A stretch of 6,836 nt of DNA from Candidatus Brocadiia bacterium (GCA_016782825.1 JADHXT010000193.1:1-6836), one strand, 5' to 3'. Positions 1-5,678 are shown, numbered from the stretch's first letter. Numbers and translations are program-made. Notes: generated from the letters alone by a model not told the origin.

Positions 1-6
1 AGTCCT

Positions 7-82
7 GGGGGATTAGCTCAGCTGGGAGAGCGACAGGCTGGCAGTCTGTAGGTCAGGGGTTCGAGCCCCCTATCCTCCACCA
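7..82 (+). tRNA. tRNA-Ala (anticodon GGC)
   Basis: The full cloverleaf can be folded by hand. The acceptor stem pairs 7-13 with 72-78 and includes a G3-U70 wobble, the main identity element for alanyl-tRNA synthetase. The D stem is 16-19/28-31. The anticodon stem is 33-37/45-49 with loop CTGGCAG, giving anticodon GGC, which reads GCC/GCU alanine codons. The variable loop is 5 nt. The T stem is 55-59/67-71 with loop TTCGAGC. The 3' CCA (80-82) is encoded. Its promoter lies left of the window. I saw no second copy of its 3' end that would suggest use as an integration site. Confidence 0.97.
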
Positions 83-89
83 TCGGACT

Positions 90-126
90 CGGGCGAAGCG
101 ACCACCCCGGTGGCTTCGCCCGTTTT
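90..126 (+). terminator. Intrinsic terminator of the tRNA-Ala transcript
   Basis: A 10-bp perfect outer stem (90-99 with 113-122, CGGGCGAAGC/GCTTCGCCCG) encloses a shorter inner pairing (103-106/109-112) and is followed directly by TTTT (123-126). It starts 8 nt after the tRNA CCA end, so it most likely ends the tRNA transcript and insulates the cytochrome promoter downstream. Confidence 0.85.
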
Positions 127-141
127 CATGTACGCCGCGCG

Positions 142-170
142 TTGAGTGCCTGGCGCGCCTTTGCTATAAT
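142..170 (+). promoter_or_regulatory. Sigma-70-type promoter for the cytochrome transcript
   Basis: TTGAGT (142-147), a 17-nt spacer and a perfect TATAAT (165-170) form a near-consensus housekeeping promoter. The -10 box is also preceded by TG plus one base (extended -10). Transcription would start near 177, giving a leader of about 70 nt before the first Shine-Dalgarno site. The box arrangement and some spacer bases match the second rightward promoter at 2275-2303. Confidence 0.8.
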
Positions 171-186
171 CGAGGACGAGGTCGCA

Positions 187-205
187 CGGACCGGTGGCTG
201 GTCCG
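187..205 (+). other. Hairpin in the 5' leader of the cytochrome transcript
   Basis: CGGACC (187-192) pairs perfectly with GGTCCG (200-205) around a 7-nt loop, starting about 10 nt after the expected transcription start. No T-run follows, so it is not an intrinsic terminator. It could protect the 5' end of the mRNA or be part of a leader control element. I do not recognise any known riboswitch class here. Confidence 0.4.
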
Positions 206-247
206 AATCGCTGCCCCGCGCGGTGCAATTCGAGTGGAGACACGACA

Positions 248-313
248 ATGAACGCAGCGAAAACCGGGATGCTCATGGCCGCCCTGGCCGCACGCGGTGT
301 GGGAGTGGCGTGA
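248..313 (+). CDS. Possible 21-aa leader peptide or split N-terminus upstream of the cytochrome
   Basis: A short ORF of 21 codons starts with ATG at 248 and ends at TGA 311-313. It has a well-placed Shine-Dalgarno site (GGAG 236-239, 8 nt spacing), better spaced than the one for the cytochrome start at 317. Its product is small and hydrophobic, rich in Ala, Gly, Val and Met, with one Lys and one Arg, and resembles nothing I know. It is in the same reading frame as the cytochrome, so only TGA plus one codon (CCG) separates them. It may be a leader peptide that couples translation, the old N-terminus of the cytochrome cut off by a nonsense change, or chance. Other genes here use TGA as an ordinary stop, so general recoding is unlikely. 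Confidence 0.35.
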   Translation: MNAAKTGMLMAALAARGVGVA

Positions 314-316
314 CCG

Positions 317-745
317 ATGCGGCCTGTGCCCTGCCTGCTCTTCTGCCTCGCCGCCGCCGTGGGCGCGCACTCCTGCGTCACCGAGCGTACGCCTCGCGTG
401 AACACCAACACCGTGTTCCAAGGCTGCGACGTCTGCCACCCCGTGCAGGGCGCACAGGTGCGCTCCGCCCGCCACTTCAAGCAGTCCATGCGATGCGTGG
501 TGTGCCACGGGCAGAGCCGCAGACACACCGCCAGACCCACCGTGCCGCCCGACCTGCGCTATGCAGGGAAGAGGATCGACTACCTGTGCAGCCGGTGCCA
601 CCAGGACGACTGCCGCCACGCCCAGGCCTCCGCCCGCCCGAAGCCCGGCCAGCCCGCCCGCACCTGCGCCGACTGCCACGGCGCCCACACAGCCACATTG
701 AAGTCAGTCGTGAAACCACTCCGCGCGCCCTCGCCGAGCAGTTGA
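317..745 (+). CDS. Small periplasmic tetrahaem cytochrome c
   Basis: This 142-aa protein has four CxxCH haem-c attachment motifs: C37-H41, C60-H64, C91-H95 and C117-H121. Further histidines such as H53, H70, H101 and H124 could be distal haem ligands. The spacing resembles small multihaem electron-transfer proteins rather than a named enzyme. The first 20 residues are a hydrophobic export signal. Cys20 follows Ala-His-Ser, a weak lipobox, so membrane anchoring by lipid is possible but uncertain. The likely role is electron transfer in the periplasm; the redox partner cannot be read from the sequence. The ATG at 317 is preceded by GGAG (302-305) at a rather long 11-nt spacing, so translation may depend on ribosomes ending at the upstream ORF. 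The gene ends 7 bp from the convergent yggS stop, with no terminator seen between them. Confidence 0.8.
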   Translation: MRPVPCLLFCLAAAVGAHSCVTERTPRVNTNTVFQGCDVCHPVQGAQVRSARHFKQSMRCVVCHGQSRRHTARPTVPPDLRYAGKRIDYLCSRCHQDDCRHAQASARPKPGQPARTCADCHGAHTATLKSVVKPLRAPSPSS

Positions 746-752
746 CGCCCCC

Positions 753-1448
753 CTACAGCCCGCGGTACAGCGCCGAACCCACCCGCACCATCGTCGCCCC
801 TTCCTCGATGGCCACCTCGAAGTCCTGCGTCATCCCCATCGACAGATGCGGCAGCGGCACGCCGGCGCGCGGCTGCGCTTCGTCGCGCAGCTCGCGCAAC
901 GCCGCGAACACAGGCCGCACGGTTTCAGGCTCCGCCACGAAGGGCGCCATCGTCATCAGCCCGTCCACGCGGATGTGCTCCAGCGGCAGCACGGCCTCCA
1001 GCACCGCGGGCAACTCCGCCGGCTCGATGCCAAACTTGCTTTCCTCGCCGCTCGTGTTGCACTGGAGCAGCACGGGCACCGTGCGTTGCAGCGTGGCCGC
1101 GCGACGGTCGATCTCCGCCGCCAACCGCACGCTGTCCACCGAGTGGATGCGCTCGGCGAACTCCAGGGCGTGACGCACCTTGTTGCGCTGCAAGTGGCCG
1201 ATCAGGTGCCAGTGGAAGCCGACCGAGCACCCCAGCGCGGCGTGTTTCTCGCTGGCCTGCTGCACGCGGTTCTCGCCCACGTCGGTGACGCCCAGGCCAT
1301 GGAGGACGCGCATCACATCCACGCCCACGGTCTTGGTGACGGCCACGAGCCGCACGTCATCGGCCGGCCGGCCCGCCCGCGAACAGGCCGCCGCCATGCG
1401 GGAGCGCACGTCGTCGAGGTTGCGTCGCAGGATCTCTTCTGTGGTCAC
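753..1448 (-). CDS. yggS: Pyridoxal phosphate homeostasis protein (YggS/PLPBP family)
   Basis: This 231-aa protein has the usual family length and is colinear with YggS/PROSC. It binds PLP on a lysine in a single alanine-racemase-like TIM barrel but has no known catalytic activity, and it helps balance cytoplasmic B6 vitamers. Diagnostic segments are VAVTK with the PLP lysine at K39, GENRVQQ (58-64), HWHLIGHLQRNK (79-90), SKFG (137-140), GLMTM (163-167), the phosphate-binding stretch SMGMTQDF (203-210) and RVGSALY near the end. The start is GTG, with AGGA about 10 nt upstream. It lies 15 bp after the SagB-like gene and is almost certainly cotranscribed with it. The family is often found in unrelated operons, so the pairing alone does not define a pathway. 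Confidence 0.95.
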   Translation of the reverse strand: MTTEEILRRNLDDVRSRMAAACSRAGRPADDVRLVAVTKTVGVDVMRVLHGLGVTDVGENRVQQASEKHAALGCSVGFHWHLIGHLQRNKVRHALEFAERIHSVDSVRLAAEIDRRAATLQRTVPVLLQCNTSGEESKFGIEPAELPAVLEAVLPLEHIRVDGLMTMAPFVAEPETVRPVFAALRELRDEAQPRAGVPLPHLSMGMTQDFEVAIEEGATMVRVGSALYRGL

Positions 1449-1463
1449 CGGTGGGGCGTCCTG

Positions 1464-2189
1464 TCAGGCGCGGGGAACGCCGATTGCGGAGAGGTAGACG
1501 GCGGTCTCCTGCTGGCCGTCCACGCCGAGGATGGCGTTTACCTCGTCGTCGAGGAAGGCGCCGATGGCGCAGCAGCCGAGGCCCATGGCCGTGGCGGCGA
1601 GGTGGAGATTCTGGCCGATGTGGCCGGCGTCGAGGTAGATGTAGCGGTAGGCTCGCTCGTGGTAGCGCGGCTTGGAGCGCGCGGGGATGGCCGTCCAGCA
1701 GAAGACCACGCTGGCGGCGGCGGCCATGTGCTGGTCGAGCGCAGCGGCGGCGATGGCCTCGCGCAGGTCGCCCTCGCGGCGGGCCCGGAGGGTGGCCGCT
1801 CGCACGTCGACATGGTAGAGGCCAGCCGGCAGGCCCGCCACGTGGTTCACCACGAGATAGGTGTCGATGGGGTAGCAGGCGCCGGCCGACGGGCTGGCGC
1901 GGAAGGCGTGGCCGCGGCTGCGCCGCGTGATGCCCTGGGTGGCCCAGAGCAACTGCGCGAGCTGCTCCTGAGTGATGGGGTCGCCCGTGAAGTCGCGGCG
2001 CGAGCGCCGCAGGCCCACCACGTCCCAGAGCCCTGGCCCGCCTTCCGTGACGGCAACGGGAAGATCGTGCTCGCCATCGACGATCTGCGCGTCGCCTCGG
2101 CCAGGCGTGCCGCTGCCCTGACGGCGGTACTTGGTGGCCTGCTGGTAGGCGTCGCCGATAGGCAGTCCGCCACCTGGAGAAGATGCCAT
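1464..2189 (-). CDS. SagB/ThcOx-type FMN-dependent dehydrogenase (nitroreductase superfamily)
   Basis: This 241-aa single-domain flavoprotein has the nitroreductase fold signatures. These are RRSRRDF (61-67) for FMN phosphate contact, SPSAGACYP (99-107), a helix GHIGQNLHLAA (189-199) and GLGCCAIGAF (203-212), with a typical YLSAIG end. The ATKY near residue 20 is usual for the SagB/ThcOx branch. SagB-like enzymes oxidise azolines in RiPP biosynthesis, but many stand-alone members have no known substrate. No cyclodehydratase, YcaO protein or precursor peptide lies nearby, so a RiPP role is not supported here. I chose the ATG at 2189 because GGAGG (2198-2202) sits 8 nt upstream. A GTG at 2204 is in frame but overlaps that site. 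It is the first gene of the leftward operon with yggS. Confidence 0.88.
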   Translation of the reverse strand: MASSPGGGLPIGDAYQQATKYRRQGSGTPGRGDAQIVDGEHDLPVAVTEGGPGLWDVVGLRRSRRDFTGDPITQEQLAQLLWATQGITRRSRGHAFRASPSAGACYPIDTYLVVNHVAGLPAGLYHVDVRAATLRARREGDLREAIAAAALDQHMAAAASVVFCWTAIPARSKPRYHERAYRYIYLDAGHIGQNLHLAATAMGLGCCAIGAFLDDEVNAILGVDGQQETAVYLSAIGVPRA

Positions 2190-2197
2190 GGGGATGG

Positions 2198-2202
2198 CCT
2201 CC
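2198..2202 (-). promoter_or_regulatory. Shine-Dalgarno site of the SagB-like gene
   Basis: CCTCC on the plus strand reads GGAGG on the minus strand, 8 nt before the ATG ending at 2189. It decides that start over the in-frame GTG at 2202-2204, which has no site of its own in this position. Confidence 0.75.
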
Positions 2203-2239
2203 ACGTGCTCTGGCGTATATCACCCTCCGCCATACGTCC

Positions 2240-2248
2240 ACTATAGCA
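2240..2248 (-). promoter_or_regulatory. Probable extended -10 promoter of the SagB-yggS operon
   Basis: Read on the minus strand, this is TGCTATAGT, a TG-plus-one extended -10 element with one mismatch to TATAAT. Transcription would start near 2233, about 44 nt before the ATG. No good -35 box is visible at 16-18 nt, which fits an extended -10 promoter. It lies back to back with the rightward promoter at 2275-2303, in a 176-nt divergent gap. Confidence 0.5.
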
Positions 2249-2274
2249 GGCCACAGGACCGGGCGCCAGTATCG

Positions 2275-2303
2275 TTGACTCTGGGGCGCGACGGGTCTAT
2301 AAT
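2275..2303 (+). promoter_or_regulatory. Sigma-70-type promoter of the rightward operon
   Basis: TTGACT (2275-2280), a 17-nt spacer and a perfect TATAAT (2298-2303) make a strong promoter. Transcription would start near 2310, leaving a leader of about 55 nt before the GTG at 2366. From here transcription can run through the coiled-coil protein, dprA, dsbD and the thioredoxin gene to the terminator at 6290-6329, with no terminator seen in between. Confidence 0.82.
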
Positions 2304-2352
2304 CGAGTGTACAGGAAGGTTCTACACCGCCTTGGCCACCCGTGGCTCTGTC

Positions 2353-2358
2353 AGGAGG
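2353..2358 (+). promoter_or_regulatory. Shine-Dalgarno site deciding a GTG start
   Basis: A full AGGAGG lies 7 nt before the GTG at 2366. It shows that translation starts there and not at the in-frame GTG at 2342, which would place the ribosome site inside the coding region. Confidence 0.85.
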
Positions 2359-2365
2359 CTATACC

Positions 2366-2869
2366 GTGAACAGGCCGGTCCTCATTCTCGCCGTTGCCAT
2401 CGCCGTCGCCGGCATACTCGTGGTGCAGCTCACGCCGAGCGTGGCGCAGGACGCTCCGCCCCAGCAGCACCTGGTGACGGCCGCCGTGGACATCAGCCCG
2501 ATCCAGGCCGAGCTGGCCGCCGTCCGAGGCGAGCTGGCCGCTCTGCGAGCCGCCGTGACCGACGAGAAGGGCCTCCGAGCCGACGTGGCCAAGGCCGCCG
2601 CCTCCATCGAGACCCTGGCCAAGCAGATGACCGAGCTGACCGAGATCATCGACAAGTACACCAAGGCCACCGCTCCGGTCATCAAGGCCCTCAAGCCCCC
2701 GCAGCGCTGGGAGTACCGCGTGCTCCGCAACCGCAGCGACCGCTCCGCCAACCACCTGGGCGGCCAGGGCTGGGAACTCGTCACCGGCGCGGCCGACTGG
2801 CTCTTCTTCAAGCGCCCAATGGCGGATGGCGCCCCCGACGACGATGGCGCCGCCAAGCCCGAGGAGTAG
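2366..2869 (+). CDS. Secreted coiled-coil protein with a DUF4177-like C-terminal segment
   Basis: This 167-aa protein of unknown function has three parts. Residues 1-27 form a signal peptide or membrane anchor, with a possible cleavage site after Ser-Val-Ala (25-27). Residues 43-108 are charged and heptad-rich, with long Ala/Leu/Glu runs typical of a coiled coil, so it probably forms oligomers. Residues 114-150 contain WEYRVL, then a Gly-Gly-x-Gly-Trp-Glu-Leu-Val stretch and WLFFKRP. This W-E-Y ... G-W-E-L pattern is like the small DUF4177 family, whose role is unknown. The tail is acidic and disordered. It is the first gene of the rightward operon. Its stop is 20 bp before the chosen dprA ATG and overlaps a possible in-frame GTG start of dprA (TAGTG). 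The domain call rests on pattern only. Confidence 0.75.
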   Translation: MNRPVLILAVAIAVAGILVVQLTPSVAQDAPPQQHLVTAAVDISPIQAELAAVRGELAALRAAVTDEKGLRADVAKAAASIETLAKQMTELTEIIDKYTKATAPVIKALKPPQRWEYRVLRNRSDRSANHLGGQGWELVTGAADWLFFKRPMADGAPDDDGAAKPEE

Positions 2870-2889
2870 TGGCCTTCGTTGACACCGTC

Positions 2890-3816
2890 ATGACCGAAGA
2901 CGAGCTCTGCGCATGGGTGGCGCTCCACTCGCTGGACGGTATCGGGGCGGCCTCGCTCGGGCGCCTGCTGTCCCGTTTCGGCGCGGCTCGCGCCACACTC
3001 GCCGCCACGCCGGCCGAGCGCGAGAGCGTGCCGCACGTGCCCGCCGTGATCCTGGACGGTGTGCCGTGTGCCATCGCTCGCATGGCCGACCACGCGCGCG
3101 TGGCCGCCCGCCTCGCCCACGAACACGTGCTTCCCTTGCTTCGCAGTGCCCCCGCCTATCCGTCGCGCCTCAACGCGCTCGCCAGCCCGCCTCCCCTGCT
3201 CTACGCGCGCGGTACGCTGCCCGCCGACGGGCGGCCCACCCTCGGCATCGTGGGCACCACCGAGCCGTCCGAGCGCGGCGCCCGCGTGGCCGCCACGGCC
3301 GCCGGCAGGATGGCCAAGGCAGGCTGGGTGATCGTGTCGGGACACGCCCGAGGCATCGACAGCGACGCCCACCGCGGCGCCTTCGACGCCGGCGGCACCA
3401 CGGTGCTCGTGCTCCCCACGGGCATCCTCCAGTTCAGGCCTCACGAAGCCTATCCGCCGCCCGACGCACTGGCGCGGCAGGCCACCATCGTTTCCGAGGT
3501 GCATCCCGAGGCCGTATGGGCCACCCGCGCCGCGCTGGCACGCAACCGCCTGATCGCGGCCTGGAGCGACGCGCTCCTCGTGGTGGAGTGCCGCGAAAAG
3601 GGCGGCACCCTCGCCACGCTCCGCCACGCGGCGAGCCTGCGGCGGCGCACGTTCGTCGTGCGCTTCCGCCGTCCCTCGCTCAGCGCCGCCGGCAACGCCG
3701 TGGCCGAAGAAATGGGCGCCCAGCCCGTCCACTCCATCCGTGAACTCCAGCGTCTTCTCACTCAGGCGCCGCAATCGTCCAGCCAACCCCACCTCCCATG
3801 GAGGACAGACCCATGA
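2890..3816 (+). CDS. dprA: Divergent DprA/SMF-family DNA-processing protein
   Basis: DprA binds single-stranded DNA entering during transformation and loads RecA; it is also widespread in bacteria not known to be competent. This 308-aa copy has a helix-hairpin-helix-like N-terminus (LDGIGAASLGRLL, 15-27), the PPPLLYARG linker (100-108), and a Rossmann-like domain. That domain keeps SGHARGIDSDAHRGA (150-164), a VSE motif (201-203) and ARNRLIAAWSDALLVVE (217-233). Several usual motifs are altered. GxRxxSxYG reads GTTEPSERG (122-130), YPxxN reads YPPPD, and SGTLITA reads GGTLATL. No C-terminal winged-helix domain is evident. The ATG at 2890 has no good Shine-Dalgarno site. A GTG at 2869 in the same frame overlaps the preceding stop and would add 7 residues, so the start is uncertain. 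The stop overlaps the dsbD start (ATGA). Confidence 0.8.
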   Translation: MTEDELCAWVALHSLDGIGAASLGRLLSRFGAARATLAATPAERESVPHVPAVILDGVPCAIARMADHARVAARLAHEHVLPLLRSAPAYPSRLNALASPPPLLYARGTLPADGRPTLGIVGTTEPSERGARVAATAAGRMAKAGWVIVSGHARGIDSDAHRGAFDAGGTTVLVLPTGILQFRPHEAYPPPDALARQATIVSEVHPEAVWATRAALARNRLIAAWSDALLVVECREKGGTLATLRHAASLRRRTFVVRFRRPSLSAAGNAVAEEMGAQPVHSIRELQRLLTQAPQSSSQPHLPWRTDP

Positions 3817-5672
3817 TTCGCACCCCCGCAACACTGCGGCGATGGGCGCTACGACTCCCCATCGTCCTCGCTCTCCTGACGGCCATCGCCCACGGCCAAG
3901 GATTCCTGGACGAAGCGCGCAAGTTCTTCCGCGTCGCTGTGTCGCCGGGCAGCCCGACCGCAGCCGCCGGCGGCACGCTCGACGTGGTGCTCGCCTTCGA
4001 CGTAGACCACGGCATCCACGTGTACGGCGACGCCGAACGCCTGAACGCCACCTGGGACGAGACCACGGGCGCCGAGTTCGTGTCCCTCGTGGTCCCGCCA
4101 ACGAAGGCCATCCCCGACATCCTGAACGAGGGGCAGACGGTGGACGTGCTCGAGGAGAAGTTCGAGCTGCGTGCCCGCTTCCGCGTCACGGCCACCGACG
4201 GCGGGTCGGTGCGGCTCCGCGGCGCCGTCCACTACCAGGGCTGCACCGACAAGTCGTGCTACCCGCCCCTCGACACGCCCATCGATCTCACGGTGCCCGT
4301 GAAAGGCACGGCCGCGCCGGCCGCCAAGAAGGCGCCCGAGGCCGCACCACCGCCCTCCCCCGCGCCGGCACCCGCGGCCCTCAGCGGCGAAGAGAAGCGC
4401 ATCGCCGACCGCAGCTTTCTGCTGAACATCCTGTGGGCCTTCGTCTCGGGCGTGCTGCTCAGCTTCACGCCGTGTGTGTATCCCATCATCCCGATCACCA
4501 TCTCGGTGCTGGCGCAGCGCCGCGAGTCGGGGAAGGGCTCCGTGATCCCCGCAGCGATCACCTACGTCGTCGGCCTGGCACTCACCTATGCGGTAGTGGG
4601 CCTGCTGGTGGCCACGGTGGGCTACACGGTGCGGGCATTCCTGGCGTCGCCGTGGTTCCTCATCCCGTTGGCCGGCCTGTTCGTGCTCTTCGCCCTGAGC
4701 ATGTTCGACGTGATTGCGATCGAAGTGCCGCAAAGCTGGGGCGAGAAGCTCCGCAAGCTGTTCGGCGTGTCGGGCGGCACCCAGGGAGCGGGACTCTTCG
4801 GCGTGTTCGCCATGGGCGTGATCGCAGGCATCGTGGCGGGGCCGTGCGTTGCCGGCCCGCTGGCCGGTCTGCTGGGCTACGTGGCGAAGACGGGCGACAA
4901 GTGGCTGGGCTTCTGGATGCTCTTCGCGCTCGGCTGGGGCATGGGCGTGGTGCTCATCGCGGCCGGCACGTCCACCCGCCTGCTGCCGAGGGCCGGCGGC
5001 TGGATGATGCGGGTGAAGCACTTCATCGGCTTCGTCATGCTCTGGGCCGGCGCCTACTTCCTGATTCCCATCATCGGCGTCACCGCCTACCATCTGGCCA
5101 GTGCCGTGCTGCTCATCGCGTCGCCCGTGTTCCTCGGGTGCTTCGACGCACTGAGCGCCGAGAGCGGCTTCGGCGCTCGTCTGGCCCGCGTGCTCGGCAT
5201 CCTGGCGCTCCTCTACGGCAGCTACCTGGGCTTCACCACCCTGGCCGAAGTGCAGGGCCGCCCCCTCGGCGGAAGCGCGGCGGCGCAGAAGCTGGTATCG
5301 CCCTTCCGCCACGCCACGCCCGAGGACGTGGATGCCGCCCTCAAGGGCGGGCGTCCCGTGATGGTGGACCTGACGTGCGACGACTGCGCCATCTGCAAGA
5401 AGCTGGCCCGCGACGTTTTCCCCACGCCGCAGGTGGTGGCCGCGGCCCAGCCCTTCGTCGCCCTGGAGGTGAACCTCACCCGCTACCCGAAGTTCGCCGA
5501 CCGCTACCCCGGCCATTTCCCCCCCACCCTGCTCTTCTTCGACGCCAAGGGCCGGCGCGTGCTCACGCCCGCGATCCAGTCGCTGCCCGACCGATACACG
5601 TCCTTGACAGCGGACGGCTTCGCGGCGATACTGAAGGACGTTGCGGCACACCTTGCCCAGGAAGGTGAATAG
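3813..5672 (+). CDS. dsbD: Thiol:disulfide interchange protein DsbD
   Basis: DsbD carries electrons from cytoplasmic thioredoxin to periplasmic thiol proteins through three cysteine pairs. All three domains are present in this 619-aa protein. A signal peptide (about 1-29) is followed by an alpha domain ending with Cys144 and Cys149 in YQGCTDKSCYPP. A Pro/Ala-rich linker (166-190) follows. The membrane beta domain (about 203-477, roughly eight helices) has its two cysteines in FTPC (C221) and AGPC (C345). The gamma thioredoxin domain (about 500-615) has active site C525-A-I-C528 and the cis-proline segment near HFPPTLLFF (569-577). Its Cys522 makes the site CxxCxxC. The ATG at 3813 is chosen for GGAGGA 7 nt upstream (3800-3805) and its ATGA overlap with dprA; the ATG at 3798 overlaps that site. 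The lipoprotein thioredoxin gene downstream is a probable redox partner. Confidence 0.95.
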   Translation: MIRTPATLRRWALRLPIVLALLTAIAHGQGFLDEARKFFRVAVSPGSPTAAAGGTLDVVLAFDVDHGIHVYGDAERLNATWDETTGAEFVSLVVPPTKAIPDILNEGQTVDVLEEKFELRARFRVTATDGGSVRLRGAVHYQGCTDKSCYPPLDTPIDLTVPVKGTAAPAAKKAPEAAPPPSPAPAPAALSGEEKRIADRSFLLNILWAFVSGVLLSFTPCVYPIIPITISVLAQRRESGKGSVIPAAITYVVGLALTYAVVGLLVATVGYTVRAFLASPWFLIPLAGLFVLFALSMFDVIAIEVPQSWGEKLRKLFGVSGGTQGAGLFGVFAMGVIAGIVAGPCVAGPLAGLLGYVAKTGDKWLGFWMLFALGWGMGVVLIAAGTSTRLLPRAGGWMMRVKHFIGFVMLWAGAYFLIPIIGVTAYHLASAVLLIASPVFLGCFDALSAESGFGARLARVLGILALLYGSYLGFTTLAEVQGRPLGGSAAAQKLVSPFRHATPEDVDAALKGGRPVMVDLTCDDCAICKKLARDVFPTPQVVAAAQPFVALEVNLTRYPKFADRYPGHFPPTLLFFDAKGRRVLTPAIQSLPDRYTSLTADGFAAILKDVAAHLAQEGE

Positions 5673-5678
5673 GGCAAG
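5652..5678 (+). other. Intercistronic hairpin at the dsbD stop codon
   Basis: CTTGCCC (5652-5658) pairs perfectly with GGGCAAG (5672-5678) around a 13-nt loop, spanning the dsbD stop codon (5670-5672). No T-run follows, so it is unlikely to terminate transcription. It may be an mRNA processing or stability element giving different levels of dsbD and thioredoxin. The rest of the 71-bp gap holds no convincing promoter. Confidence 0.35.

Noticed and set aside
7..126. tRNA-Ala as an attachment site of an integrated element
   Set aside because: No repeat of the tRNA 3' end, integrase or phage-like gene is seen in the window, and the tRNA is followed by its own terminator.
248..745. TGA read as an amino acid (recoded genome or selenocysteine) in the cytochrome
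   Set aside because: dprA, the SagB-like gene and trpD end at TGA in the right place, so TGA is a normal stop. I also see no selenocysteine-type hairpin just after 313 that I could support.
1464..2189. RiPP biosynthetic cluster around the SagB-like gene
   Set aside because: No precursor peptide, YcaO/cyclodehydratase, protease or transporter gene is present nearby; the neighbours are yggS and a secreted coiled-coil protein.
846..2246. Long plus-strand open frame of 466 codons across yggS and the SagB-like gene
   Set aside because: It runs antisense to two clearly recognised genes, has a low-complexity composition and no ribosome site or family motif. Such open frames are expected in GC-rich DNA.
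2188..2889. Open frame extending dprA upstream for more than 200 codons
   Set aside because: The extension overlaps the promoter and the whole coiled-coil gene and has an Arg-rich out-of-frame composition. Only the GTG at 2869 remains a serious alternative start.
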